Below are positions 8,597 through 17,655 of a stretch of DNA of 64,000 bases, piece by piece. The DNA lies in contig NZ_JAJQJI010000010.1 in assembly GCF_021213805.1 (NCBI RefSeq), positions 62,001 to 126,000 on the forward strand. Reading direction: 5' to 3'. The notes under the pieces were generated by a model. The model made no database searches. It was given only the letters and a program-made list of their open reading frames with translations, and was not told where the DNA came from. This DNA is from Mycobacterium sp. MYCO198283 (GTDB lineage Bacteria; Actinomycetota; Actinomycetes; Mycobacteriales; Mycobacteriaceae). How positions within the stretch are numbered: position 1 is the first letter of the stretch; every line of letters starts with the position of its first letter. A program made the position numbers and the translations under genes.

Positions 8597-9408
8597 CCCA
8601 GCACCGGGAAGCGACGTTCGCGGGCGAGCTCGTCCAGCGCCGCCTGCATCACCTTGCGCACATGGGCGTCGACCGCGCTGATGTCGGGGTCGTCGCCGAA
8701 CTCGGCGATGACGTCGATCGGGTCGAGCACCTGCGTGACGATCTTCGAGGGCAGCGGCAGGTTGGGCGGGAAGATCACCGACAGCCCGAACGGGAAGCCG
8801 ACGCTCACCGGCAGGATCTCCAGCCGGGCCTTCTTCAGGCCGAGCCGCCGGGCGATCGAATCGCCGCGCGCCAGGAACAACTGCGTCTCCTGCGCGCCGA
8901 TGGACACCGCGGGCACGATCGGCACGCCCGTTTCGATCGCGGTGCGGACGTATCCCGTCCGGCCGGCGAAGTCGATGGTGTTCTCCGCCAGCGTCGGCCG
9001 GTAGGAGTCGTAGTCGCCACCGGGGAAGACGAGCACCACCGCCCCGGATCGCAGCGCGAGCGCCGCGTTCTTCCGGTTCGCCTCGATGACCCCGGCCTTG
9101 CGCAAGAGGTTGCCCATCGGCCCGATCAGCACGCCGTAGTGCGCGAGGGTGTAGAACGGCCGGTCGAACCCGAACCGGTCGTAGAACGCCGGCGCCAGGA
9201 TCAGCACGTCGGGGGTGAACATGCCGCCGCTGTGGTTCGACACCACCAGGGCGCCGCCCGCTTCCGGGAACGCGTCGAGCCCCCGGACCTCGGCGCGGAA
9301 GTACCGCTTGATGAGCGGGGCGATCGTCGCGCTGACCTTCTTCGCCAGCGAGGGATCCCACGCGGCCATCTCGGTGTCGTCAGGAATCTCTTGCGCGTCG
9401 TCGCTCAC
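8593..9408 (-). CDS. Lysophospholipid/glycerol acyltransferase family protein (PlsC-like)
   Basis: Acyltransferase of 271 residues. The catalytic region reads VVSNHSGGMFTPDVLI (His59, with the acidic residue Asp67 further away than in the standard H-x4-D motif), and the later substrate-binding motif is FPGGDYD. Mycobacterial members of this branch often keep the NHSGG form. It is a membrane-associated enzyme expected to acylate a lyso-lipid or related acceptor. It is translationally coupled (4-nt overlap) to the downstream acyl-CoA synthetase, which may supply its acyl-CoA. Confidence 0.85.
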   Translation of the reverse strand: MSDDAQEIPDDTEMAAWDPSLAKKVSATIAPLIKRYFRAEVRGLDAFPEAGGALVVSNHSGGMFTPDVLILAPAFYDRFGFDRPFYTLAHYGVLIGPMGNLLRKAGVIEANRKNAALALRSGAVVLVFPGGDYDSYRPTLAENTIDFAGRTGYVRTAIETGVPIVPAVSIGAQETQLFLARGDSIARRLGLKKARLEILPVSVGFPFGLSVIFPPNLPLPSKIVTQVLDPIDVIAEFGDDPDISAVDAHVRKVMQAALDELARERRFPVLG

Positions 9409-9472
9409 AGGCCTGTCCCCTCGGTTTTGGCCGCGCTGACGTTACCCGTCCGCGCGTCATCCGGCGGCGGTT

Positions 9473-11890
9473 CTACACCTTGCTGCCGAACCCGGCCGGC
9501 GCCTCGCCGATCACGCCGTCGGCCGCCAGTTGCTCGATGTCGTGCTCGTCGAGACCGATCGCCGTGAACACGTCGCGGTTGTGCTCGCCGAGCAGCGGCG
9601 CCGGGCTGCGGTGGTAGCGCAGCGGGCCCAGTGAGAAGCGGGCCGGCACGGTGCTGTGCGGGGCCTCGTCGTTCACCGGATGGCCCACCGGCTCGAAGAA
9701 GCGCCGATGCGCCAGCTGCGGTATCTCGGTCTGCCGGTGCGGCTGCAGCACCTTGGCCACCGGCACCCCGGCCGCCCACAGCGTGTCGACGATCTCGTCG
9801 GCGCTGCGCGTCGCACACCACGGCGACAGCTGCGCGTCGATCTCGTCGTGCCGCGCCCGCCTGCCCGCTGCCGACGCCAGGTCGGTGTCGGCCGTCCACG
9901 CCGGGTGCCCGAGGGCGTCGACGAGCCCCGCCCACTGCTCGTCGGTGGCGACGGCGATCGCCACCCAGCTGTCGAGGCGTCCGAACTCGTCGATGTCGGC
10001 GGTGAGGTAGCAGTTCTGCGGCGCCGCCGCCGGGCCGCGGTTGCCGTCGCGCTGCAGCAGCGCGCCGTACGCGCTGTGCTCGATGACCTGCTCGGCCGCG
10101 ATCGCCAGCGCGGCGTCGACCATCGCGGCCTCGACGAGCGTGCCCTCGCCGGTGCGCCGCCGGTGTTCGAGCGCCAGCAGCACGCCGACGAGCGCGTGGA
10201 TGCCGGCGTTCGGATCGCCGAGCGAGTACGGCTCGTAGGGCAGCCGGTCGGGGTAGCCCGTGAGCCAGCTGATGCCGGCCGCCGCCTCGATGACGTAGGC
10301 GAACGCGGGGTTGTCGCGCCACGGGCCGTCGAGCCCGAAGCCGGGCATCCGCACCATCACCGCGTCGGGCCGCAGTGCGGTGACCGCGGCGAAGTCGAGC
10401 CCGAGCTGGTCGAGTACGCGCGGCGTGAAGTTCTCGACGATCACGTCGCAGGTGGTGATCAACCGCGAGAGCACGTCGCGGCCGGCGGGGCGCTGCAGGT
10501 CGAGGGTGATGCCGCGCTTGTCGGTGTTGAGCCCGGAGAAGATCGGCGAGCGCTCCCACCACTGCGGCACGTCGACCGGCACGCCGGCGATCAACCGGGT
10601 GCCGTCCGGGCGCCGGGCCGACTCGACGTGGATCACATCGGCGCCGAGCATCGCCATCAGGTGCGTGCACGACGGCCCCGCCCAAAAGGTCGTCATGTCG
10701 AGCACCCGGACGCCGGCCAGCGGCAGCCGCTCCCCCCGCGAAACCGCATTCCCGGTTGCTTGTGCCGCCGATTCACGACCGGGAATGCGGTTTCGCGGGT
10801 ACTGGGCGGTGTGTTCGCCGAGCGCCGGGGCGAGCCGCGGGCCGTGCAGCCGGGCGCCGGCGATGCGATACGGCGGGCCGGGCTGCCGGAAGCCCGCGGG
10901 GTGGTCGACGAAGGACCCGCGCTCGCGGTAGTGGTCGAGCGTGTCGACGTTGGCGCCGTTCGCGACCGGGGCGTTCGGGATGCGGAACGCCGACGCCAGC
11001 TCGCGGATCTCGTCGCTGGGGTGCTCGGCGAACCACGCGTAGATCTCGTCGGCCTTCGCGGTGGCCTGCTCGGTGATGGTGAGCGTTGACTCCTCGTCGA
11101 TCCACTCGTCGTGGCCGAGCATCGCGCACAGGTCGAACCACTGCTGCGCCGTGCCGCAGCCGACGTCGACCAGCCCGTCGGCGGCCTGCGCCACGCCCGG
11201 CACGGTGACCTTGCGCGCGGTGCGCCACGGCCGGCCGAGCATCTCGAAGAACGTCACCGGGTAGTAGGTGAGCCCGAGGATCGACGTCTCCAGCATCGAC
11301 AGGTCGATCAGCTCACCGCGGCCGTCGGCGAGCGCGCCGGCCCGCGAGGCCAGCGTGAGCGCCGCAGCGTAGGCGCCCGCCAGGTATTCGCCGACCTGGC
11401 CGCCGACGTGCACCGGCGCGCGGTCCGGCGCGCCGCGGCCCAGCCCGACGATGCCGCCCGACCATGCCTGCAGCGTGAACTCGGTGGCGGGCCGCCCGGC
11501 CCACGGCCCCTCGAGCCCGAACGGCGTGATCGCGGTGACGACGAGGTGCGGGTGGCGGCGGTGGATCTGCGCCGGCCGCAGCGCATCCGCCTCGGCGAGC
11601 GGCGATCCGGGCGACCACACCACCGCGTCGGCGCCGGCGAGCAGCGCGTCGACGTGCTCGACGTGCTCGGCGACCACACTGTGCTTCCCGCCGCACAGGT
11701 AGCCGAACAGCGCGCCGTCGCCGTCGAGCTCGGCGCCCGATGCCGACCATCGCCGGAGCGGATCGCCGTGCGGCCCTTCGACCTTGATCACCTCGGCGCC
11801 GCCGTCGCCGAGCAGCTTGGTGCAGTACGCGCCGGCGATACCGGTGGCCAGCTCGACGACGGTGTAGCCGTCCAGCGGCGCAGCACTCAC
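9473..11890 (-). CDS. Two-domain class III CoA-transferase (CaiB/BaiF type)
   Basis: An 805-residue protein made of two tandem class III CoA-transferase domains (about 1-370 and 395-800); most family members have one domain and dimerise. The first half keeps the catalytic Asp in GRGELIDLSMLE; the second has Glu at that place (GEGTLVEAAMVD), so one active site may be altered. It would move CoA between carboxylic acids without ATP. The GTG start overlaps the crotonase stop by 4 nt. The interdomain linker is encoded by a perfect 22-bp inverted repeat (10735-10799). It is the last gene of the leftward run that begins near 19343. Confidence 0.88.
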   Translation of the reverse strand: MSAAPLDGYTVVELATGIAGAYCTKLLGDGGAEVIKVEGPHGDPLRRWSASGAELDGDGALFGYLCGGKHSVVAEHVEHVDALLAGADAVVWSPGSPLAEADALRPAQIHRRHPHLVVTAITPFGLEGPWAGRPATEFTLQAWSGGIVGLGRGAPDRAPVHVGGQVGEYLAGAYAAALTLASRAGALADGRGELIDLSMLETSILGLTYYPVTFFEMLGRPWRTARKVTVPGVAQAADGLVDVGCGTAQQWFDLCAMLGHDEWIDEESTLTITEQATAKADEIYAWFAEHPSDEIRELASAFRIPNAPVANGANVDTLDHYRERGSFVDHPAGFRQPGPPYRIAGARLHGPRLAPALGEHTAQYPRNRIPGRESAAQATGNAVSRGERLPLAGVRVLDMTTFWAGPSCTHLMAMLGADVIHVESARRPDGTRLIAGVPVDVPQWWERSPIFSGLNTDKRGITLDLQRPAGRDVLSRLITTCDVIVENFTPRVLDQLGLDFAAVTALRPDAVMVRMPGFGLDGPWRDNPAFAYVIEAAAGISWLTGYPDRLPYEPYSLGDPNAGIHALVGVLLALEHRRRTGEGTLVEAAMVDAALAIAAEQVIEHSAYGALLQRDGNRGPAAAPQNCYLTADIDEFGRLDSWVAIAVATDEQWAGLVDALGHPAWTADTDLASAAGRRARHDEIDAQLSPWCATRSADEIVDTLWAAGVPVAKVLQPHRQTEIPQLAHRRFFEPVGHPVNDEAPHSTVPARFSLGPLRYHRSPAPLLGEHNRDVFTAIGLDEHDIEQLAADGVIGEAPAGFGSKV
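10735..10799. repeat. Perfect 22-bp inverted repeat (hairpin) inside the CoA-transferase gene
   Basis: Arms 10735-10756 and 10778-10799 are exact reverse complements over 22 bp (arm core GCGAAACCGCATTCCCGGT) with a 21-nt loop. It falls exactly in the linker between the two CoA-transferase domains and keeps the reading frame. It resembles a small palindromic mobile or regulatory repeat captured in frame; origin not known. Confidence 0.85.
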
Positions 11891-12831
11891 TCCGGATCGT
11901 TCCTTCTCGACTTGCTCAACCGGAACTCCGGCGGAAAGCGCGCGTCGTTGTCGTTGACCGCGTCGGCGAGCCCGGCGTCGATCGCGTCGCCGAGCATGAA
12001 GTCGTCGGCATCGGGCCGCACCGTCGACCCCAGCGATTCGAACACCGCCGACAGCAGGCTGCCCAGGTATTCGCCCTGGAACTGCTTGACGACCTCGAAG
12101 AACATCTTCTGCTGGAAGACGCTGTCGGTCGGGCGGTTTCGGGCGCACGCCGACGCATACTTGGCCACCTCGGCCTCCAACTGCTCGCGTGCGACGACCT
12201 TGTTGACGAAGTTGCACGCGAGCATCTCGGCGGCGGTGAACGGCCTGCCGGTGAACACCATCTCCTGAAACGGCCGCAGGCCCATCGTGAGCACCCAGGT
12301 CCACATCCGCGGACCCCAGCCGTAGTAGCGGAACGACGGGTGGCCGAACAGCGCGTCGTCGCTCGAGATCACCAGGTCGGCGTCGGCGCACTGGTAGAAG
12401 TGCCAGCCGTAGCAGTAGCCCTTGGCCTCGACGATGGTGATCTTCTTGCACTCCTGCAGCGCCCGGTTGCCGGCGGCCACATTGGCGTACCAGGCGCCCA
12501 TCGTCGCGCCGTGCCGGAACGATCCCTTCGGCGGGTAGGTCACGTCCGGGTCGTCGATGCGCAGCTCGGCGAGGCGGTCGGCGTCGGTGCCGGCCATGAA
12601 CTCCGGCAGGTCGGCGCCGCTGCCCAGGTCGTCGCCGACGCCGCGGATCACCACCACCTTGACGTCGTCGTCGACGGTCGCGCCGCGCAGCAGGTCGGCG
12701 TAGCGCAGCCGGGCCGCCGACGTCGGCGCATTGAGCTGGTCGGGCCGGTCGAACGTGATGGTGGCGATCTTGGTCTTCGGATCCTTGGCGTAGCGGACGA
12801 TCTCCTCGGGCGGCGGGCTGTCAGCGGCCAT
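11887..12831 (-). CDS. Enoyl-CoA hydratase/isomerase (crotonase) family protein
   Basis: Crotonase-fold protein of 314 residues, a little longer than usual. The N-terminal ITFDRPDQLNAP strand and the oxyanion-hole segment DLGSGADLPEF are clear, as is the second conserved segment with FGHPSFRYYGWGPRM. Where hydratases have Glu in the FGxPE motif this protein has Ser, so it may be a decarboxylase, thioesterase, C-C hydrolase or isomerase rather than a hydratase. It lies between a degenerate M24 protein (2 nt gap) and the CoA-transferase (4-nt overlap), placing it in a CoA-ester pathway. Confidence 0.87.
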   Translation of the reverse strand: MAADSPPPEEIVRYAKDPKTKIATITFDRPDQLNAPTSAARLRYADLLRGATVDDDVKVVVIRGVGDDLGSGADLPEFMAGTDADRLAELRIDDPDVTYPPKGSFRHGATMGAWYANVAAGNRALQECKKITIVEAKGYCYGWHFYQCADADLVISSDDALFGHPSFRYYGWGPRMWTWVLTMGLRPFQEMVFTGRPFTAAEMLACNFVNKVVAREQLEAEVAKYASACARNRPTDSVFQQKMFFEVVKQFQGEYLGSLLSAVFESLGSTVRPDADDFMLGDAIDAGLADAVNDNDARFPPEFRLSKSRRNDPE

Positions 12832-12833
12832 CG

Positions 12834-13961
12834 TCAGGCGTCAGCCGCGGCGGCCATGACGTCGGGGGTGAGCACTTCGGGTCCGTCGTCGCCGATCAGC
12901 ACCGCCTCGCGGGTGAACACCGCGCCGACCCCGTGCTGCCACACGTAGCCCGTCACCGCCAGCACCATGCCGGGCTCCAGTCGCTCCTGCGCGCAGGTGG
13001 CCGGCAGGTCCGCCGACACCACCGGCGGGTCGAAGCCCAGCCCGAGCCCGTGCGCGACGGGCGTCGCCGGCAGCGGCTCGCCGGCGGCCTCGTACGCGGC
13101 GAGCAGGTCGGCGGCCGGCGCACCGGGGCGGCAGGCGCGTAACAGCTGCGCCCACAGCGCCTCGGAACGCCGGAACAGCGCCTCGGCGCCCGCCACCTCG
13201 CCGACCGCAAAGGTGCGGCCCACTTCGCCGACGTAGCCGTCGGCCAGCGCGCCCGCGGCGAAGGCCACCAAATCGCCCTCGGCCACCTGGCGCGTCGCCG
13301 CCGAACGCCGCCACGGGTGGTCCTTCGGCGTGATCCAGGCGCCGTCCTGGGTGGCCGGGGTGGTGACGCCGCCGGCGGCCATCGATTCGAGCAGCGCACC
13401 GGTGAGGGTCTGCTCGCCGACCCCCGGCGCCAGCTCCGAGCGGGCCGCGGCGAGCGCGCGCTCCGCGACGGCGAGCGCGCCGCGCAGCACGGCGATCTCC
13501 GCGGGCGTCTTGACGCGCCGGGCCGCCCGCAGCGCCGGTTCGGCGTCGACGATCTCGGCGTTCGGGAACGCCATCGGCAGCAGCTTCGCGAATGTCGGTG
13601 TGAGCGAATCGGTTCCGACCCGCGTGGCGTCGGCGGCACCGGGCAGCGCCTTGAGCACCTCGATGAGCGTCATCGGGTTCCACGCCAGCCCGTACAGGTG
13701 GTCGTGGGCGATCTCGTCGGGGATGCCCTCGTCCCAGGTGCTGTTGAGGTGGATCTCGCCGGTCGCCCGGACGACCTCGCAGATCGGGCCGAACGGCCGC
13801 GTCCCGGCGACCCACAGCTGCGGCGCGCCGGTGACGTAGCGGACGTTGGCCTGCCGGCCCAGCACCAGGATGTCGATGTCCTCGGCCGCCATGTGCGCCA
13901 GCGCCCGCTCGCGGCGGCTGCTGCGCAGTTCCTTGGCGTCGGGCAGGATTTCGAGCGCCAT
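12834..13961 (-). CDS. M24 (creatinase/aminopeptidase P-fold) protein lacking metal ligands
   Basis: Pita-bread-fold protein of 375 residues with an N-terminal creatinase-like domain and a C-terminal M24 domain. Of the five metal ligands of M24 metallopeptidases only two remain: His294 (PVAHGLGLGF) and Glu342 (FTREAVL). The first Asp is replaced by Ala (VAFAAGALA), the second by Glu236 (YVGEVGRTF) and the third ligand by Thr (MVLAVTGYV). It may be a metal-independent C-N hydrolase, as creatinase is, or an inactive partner. The ATG overlaps the stop of the intact paralogue upstream by one base, so the two are likely made together. Confidence 0.85.
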   Translation of the reverse strand: MALEILPDAKELRSSRRERALAHMAAEDIDILVLGRQANVRYVTGAPQLWVAGTRPFGPICEVVRATGEIHLNSTWDEGIPDEIAHDHLYGLAWNPMTLIEVLKALPGAADATRVGTDSLTPTFAKLLPMAFPNAEIVDAEPALRAARRVKTPAEIAVLRGALAVAERALAAARSELAPGVGEQTLTGALLESMAAGGVTTPATQDGAWITPKDHPWRRSAATRQVAEGDLVAFAAGALADGYVGEVGRTFAVGEVAGAEALFRRSEALWAQLLRACRPGAPAADLLAAYEAAGEPLPATPVAHGLGLGFDPPVVSADLPATCAQERLEPGMVLAVTGYVWQHGVGAVFTREAVLIGDDGPEVLTPDVMAAAADA

Positions 13962-15199
13962 CACCGGGTCCCGTACGGGGCGTAGGGGTAGTCGGTGATG
14001 GAGGTGTAGCCGTCCTGCGTGATCACCACGATCTCCTCGCTTCGGTAGCCGCCGGTGCCGTCCTCCCAGACCACCGGCTCCAGCACCAGCAGCATGCCGG
14101 CCGGGAACACGAAGTTGTCGTCGAACTCCGCCCCGAGGTCGGTGCCGATCATCGGCATCTCGGCGGCGTTGGTGCCGATGCCGTGGCCCAGGTAGAAGTG
14201 CGGCAGCCACGGCTTGGTGCCGCCGTTGGCGGCGATCGCCGCGCGCGCCAGGTCACCGCAGGTGGCGCCGGCGCGCGTCACGCCGAGCACCGCGTCCAGG
14301 ATCGCGCGCCAGCGCTCGAACTGCGCCTGTTGCCGGTCGGTGACCTCGTCGCCGACGACCCAGGTCCGGCCGAAGTCCGAGCAGTAGCCCCGGTAGGTGA
14401 TGCTGACGTCGGTCCACAGCACGTCGCCGCGCTGCAGCTCCCGCTCGGTGGTCAGCAGCGGCAGCGCCAGGTCCCCGGTGGTGGTCCAGGTGCCCTCCGC
14501 CTTGGTGCGCGGCATCACCTGCCAGATGGCCTCCAGCATGTTTGCCGTCGCGCCGAGTTCGAAGGCGCGCCGGACGAAGTGGGCGGACAGGTCGACCTGC
14601 CGCACGCCGGGCGCCAGCGACGCCTGCACGTCGGTAACGGCCTCCTCGGTGATCCGGCACGCCCGCCGGACGCACGCGATCTGATCGGCGGTCTTCACCA
14701 GCTTCGCCGGCCCCACCACCTGCGCCGCGTCCGTCGGCTCGCCCGCCGGGAACAGCCGGCTGCCGGCGCGTCGCATCGCGCCGGTCAGCTCGTCGACGGC
14801 CACCGCGGCGCCCGCGGGCAGCAGGTCGGCCAGCACGCGGGCCAGCCGGTCGACGCCCTCGTCGAACTCCAGGTACAGCGGCGGGTGCACGTGATCGGCG
14901 GGCACCTCGATCTCCGACGCCGAACCTTCGCGCAGCGGCATGAACAGGTGTGGGTGCTCGTCGTCGGCCACCACGATCGCCACCGGCCGCTCGACGTGGC
15001 TCAGCCCCGCGTCGAGCAGCGGCCAGCTGACGCCGGTGGCGTAGACGACGTTGCCGTTGCCCAGCAGCACCAGGGCGTCGATGCCGCTGTCGCGCATGCT
15101 GTTCCGGAGCCGGGCACCGCATTCGCGGTACATGCGGGCGCTGTCGGGTTGATCGGGGATGTCGGCGGCGCTCGTCACCGCCGGGGCGAACGTCGTCAC
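13961..15199 (-). CDS. M24-family metallopeptidase/creatinase-like hydrolase with intact metal site
   Basis: Xaa-Pro-peptidase-like protein of 412 residues. All five metal ligands can be seen: two Asp in VLWTDVSITYRGYCSDFGRT, His in YLGHGIGTNAAE, Glu in LVLEPVVWE and Glu in YRSEEIVVI. The start is GTG (TTFAPAVTS follows), overlapping the amidohydrolase stop by 4 nt. Close coupling to a degenerate paralogue (12834-13961) suggests a two-subunit enzyme. In a catabolic operon it is more likely to hydrolyse an amide or related small molecule than to act as a housekeeping dipeptidase, but that is inference. Confidence 0.88.
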   Translation of the reverse strand: MTTFAPAVTSAADIPDQPDSARMYRECGARLRNSMRDSGIDALVLLGNGNVVYATGVSWPLLDAGLSHVERPVAIVVADDEHPHLFMPLREGSASEIEVPADHVHPPLYLEFDEGVDRLARVLADLLPAGAAVAVDELTGAMRRAGSRLFPAGEPTDAAQVVGPAKLVKTADQIACVRRACRITEEAVTDVQASLAPGVRQVDLSAHFVRRAFELGATANMLEAIWQVMPRTKAEGTWTTTGDLALPLLTTERELQRGDVLWTDVSITYRGYCSDFGRTWVVGDEVTDRQQAQFERWRAILDAVLGVTRAGATCGDLARAAIAANGGTKPWLPHFYLGHGIGTNAAEMPMIGTDLGAEFDDNFVFPAGMLLVLEPVVWEDGTGGYRSEEIVVITQDGYTSITDYPYAPYGTR

Positions 15200-16365
15200 A
15201 GGCCCAGGAACTTCGTGACGTTGCCGCTCACGATCTTCGCCGCGTTCTCGGGGCCGACCGCCTCGACCACGGTGGCGATCGACTTCTCGGAGTAGCCGAA
15301 CGTCGACTCGTTGTGTGGGTAGTCGCTCGACCACATCACGTTGTCGACGCCGATGTCGTCGATCAGCCGCAGGCCCAGCGGGTCCACCATGAACGACGCG
15401 CTCATGTGGTGGTCCCAGTAGTGCCGGACCGGATGCGCCAGTTCGTGATTGAACATGTGGCGGTAGGAGGCGAGCATGTGCTCGGCGTCCTGCAGCGCGG
15501 TCGGCACCCAGGCGATGCCGCCCTCGAACCAGCCGATCGTGAGGCTGGGATGCCGGTCGAGGATGCCGGAGAACACGTACTTGGCGAACTGCTCGCGGAA
15601 CGAGTCGACGTTGACCATCATGCCGACGACGACGCTGTTGTTCTCGCACGGCGTCTTCGGCGGGGTCTCACCGATGTGGTGGCTGACCGGCAGGCCCGCC
15701 GCTTCGATCTCGTCCCACACCGCGTCCATCGCGGCGCTGCCGTAGTCGTAGATGTTGCCGTCGTCGTCCTTGCCCGGATTCAGCGGCAGCAAGAACGTCT
15801 TGAGGCCCAGCGACTTCAGCTCGGCGAGCGTGTCGCGGGTGCCTTTGGGATCCCACCAGTTGATCAGCCCGACGCCGTAGAAGTGGCCGTTCGAGCGCTC
15901 CTGCAGATCGGCGATGTGCTCGTTGTAGATGCGGAACACCCGCTCGCGCAACGCCTTGTCCGGGTAGTGGAACAGGGCCAGCACGGCGTTCGGGAACGCC
16001 AACTCCTTGTCGATGCCGTCCTCGGCGAGTTCCCGGATGCGGGCCTCGATGTTGTTCGACGCGGCGCCGGCGAGGTCGTCGTACTGCATGAGGACGCGGC
16101 CGAAGTCGCCGCCCGTCCACGCCTTGCCCTTCATGCCGACCATGTACGCGCCGTCCTCGTACCAGATGCGTGGCGCGGCGCCCTTGAGCTCGTCGGGGAA
16201 GCGCTCGTAGAAGATGTCGTCTGCGACCGAGATGTGGTTGTCGGCGGAGAACACCACGGTGCCGGCAGGCAGCCCGGTGGTGGATTCGGCGGCATGGCCG
16301 CGACGGAACTTGGGCGCGCCGAACCCCTCCGGGGGATAGAGGCTGGCGATCGTCGGTGTCGACAT
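15196..16365 (-). CDS. Amidohydrolase-2 family (PF04909-type) protein
   Basis: TIM-barrel metal hydrolase/decarboxylase of 389 residues, starting at ATG (MSTPTIASLYPPEG). The first strand reads FSADNHIS, so Asn replaces the first residue of the usual metal-binding pair; the barrel His is in SHHIGETPP and the late catalytic Asp in SSDYPHNEST. It shares the SSDYPH type of motif with the proteins at 1704 and 52080. It overlaps the M24 gene and follows the P450 (44 nt gap), within one leftward transcript. It may process a ring-opened or carboxylated intermediate; substrate unknown. Confidence 0.87.
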   Translation of the reverse strand: MSTPTIASLYPPEGFGAPKFRRGHAAESTTGLPAGTVVFSADNHISVADDIFYERFPDELKGAAPRIWYEDGAYMVGMKGKAWTGGDFGRVLMQYDDLAGAASNNIEARIRELAEDGIDKELAFPNAVLALFHYPDKALRERVFRIYNEHIADLQERSNGHFYGVGLINWWDPKGTRDTLAELKSLGLKTFLLPLNPGKDDDGNIYDYGSAAMDAVWDEIEAAGLPVSHHIGETPPKTPCENNSVVVGMMVNVDSFREQFAKYVFSGILDRHPSLTIGWFEGGIAWVPTALQDAEHMLASYRHMFNHELAHPVRHYWDHHMSASFMVDPLGLRLIDDIGVDNVMWSSDYPHNESTFGYSEKSIATVVEAVGPENAAKIVSGNVTKFLGL

Positions 16366-16409
16366 GGTGGGTACTCCAATCGGGCTGTGGGCTTCTGGGA
16401 AGGTTCGGG

Positions 16410-17648
16410 CTACCAGGTGACGGGGAGTTCGTAGACGCCGTAGGCGAGGCGGTCGTGTTTGAACGGGACCTCCTCGACCGGAACGGCCAGGCGCAGGGTC
16501 GGGATGCGGCGCAGCAGCGTGTGGAAGACGATCTGCAGCTCGGCGCGGGCCAGCTGCTGACCGACGCACTGGTGGCGGCCGTAACCGAAGCCCAGCTGCG
16601 GGGCGTCGGACCGGGTGAGGTCGAGCCGGTCGGGCTGCGGGAAGGCGTTCGGGTCCCAGTTCGCCGGTGAGAGGTCGATGATGATGCCGTCGCCGGCGCG
16701 GATCACCTCGCCGTCGATCTCGATGTCGGCCAGCGCGACGCGCCGCTGGCCGTTCTGGATGATCGACAGGTAGCGCATCAGCTCCTCGACCGCGGCGGCG
16801 ATCACCTTCGGGTCGTCGGTGTCGCGCAGCACGGCCGCCTGCTGCGGGTTCTCCAGCAGCGCGAGCACGCCGATGCCGATCATGTTGGCGGTGGTCTCGT
16901 GGCCGGCGATGAGCAGGCCGGTGCCCAGCTGGGCGGCCTCGCGGACGTCGATCTCGCCGGCCTTGACGCGTTCGGCGAGGTCGGAGACGGCGTCCTGGGC
17001 GGGCTCGGCCATCTTCTTCTCGACCAGGTCCATCAGGTACTTCGCCAGCCCCATGCCCTTGGTCATGTTGTCCTCGGCCTTGGCGTAGCGGTCGAGGCCG
17101 ATGTTGGCGTGGTGCTGGAAGAAGTCGGCGTCCTCATACGGCACGCCCAGCATCTCGCTGATCACCAGCGACGGCACCGGCAGCGCCAGCGCGGTCACCA
17201 GCTCGGCGGGCTGCGGGCCGGCGAGGATGGCGTCGATGTGGTCGTCGGTGATCTGCTGGATCGCCGGCCGCAGGTTCTCCACCCGCCGGTAGGTGAACGG
17301 CTTGGACAGCATCCGGCGGAACCGGGTGTGCTCCTCGGCGTCGGAGGTGAACACCGAGCGCGGCCGCTTGTGCACCGTCGAGGCCATCATCTCGTTCCAG
17401 TGCGGGAAGCCGGGCTGCCGGTCGTCCACGCTGACCCGGGGGTCGGCGAACAGGGTGCGCGCCGTCTCGTAGCCGGTGACGAGCCACGGGGTGCTGCCGT
17501 TCCAGATCCGGACCCGCGAGAGCGGCCGCCGCGCCGCGAGCGCCATGACACCCGGCGGCGGCGCGAACGGGCAGCGCGCGTCGCGCTCCATCGGATACTC
17601 CGGGAGCTGCTCGCCGACGGTGGGCTCGGTTACCAGGGTGTCGCTCAT
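16410..17648 (-). CDS. Cytochrome P450
   Basis: Soluble bacterial class I P450 of 412 residues. The I-helix oxygen-activation motif is AGHETT (248-253), the K-helix ExxR is Glu289-Arg292 and the heme-binding loop FGYGRHQCVG carries the thiolate Cys361. It would insert one oxygen atom into a C-H bond, with electrons from a small ferredoxin. The gene for a [3Fe-4S]-type ferredoxin lies 7 nt upstream in the same transcript, followed further up by a TetR gene, giving a compact TetR-Fd-P450 unit. Substrate not deducible. Confidence 0.95.
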   Translation of the reverse strand: MSDTLVTEPTVGEQLPEYPMERDARCPFAPPPGVMALAARRPLSRVRIWNGSTPWLVTGYETARTLFADPRVSVDDRQPGFPHWNEMMASTVHKRPRSVFTSDAEEHTRFRRMLSKPFTYRRVENLRPAIQQITDDHIDAILAGPQPAELVTALALPVPSLVISEMLGVPYEDADFFQHHANIGLDRYAKAEDNMTKGMGLAKYLMDLVEKKMAEPAQDAVSDLAERVKAGEIDVREAAQLGTGLLIAGHETTANMIGIGVLALLENPQQAAVLRDTDDPKVIAAAVEELMRYLSIIQNGQRRVALADIEIDGEVIRAGDGIIIDLSPANWDPNAFPQPDRLDLTRSDAPQLGFGYGRHQCVGQQLARAELQIVFHTLLRRIPTLRLAVPVEEVPFKHDRLAYGVYELPVTW

Positions 17649-17655
17649 GCGCTCG

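Noticed and set aside
12834..14210. Fusion of the two M24 genes by a continuous upstream frame
   Set aside because: A stop and a start overlap by one base (TGATG at 13959-13963), and each protein is complete by itself.
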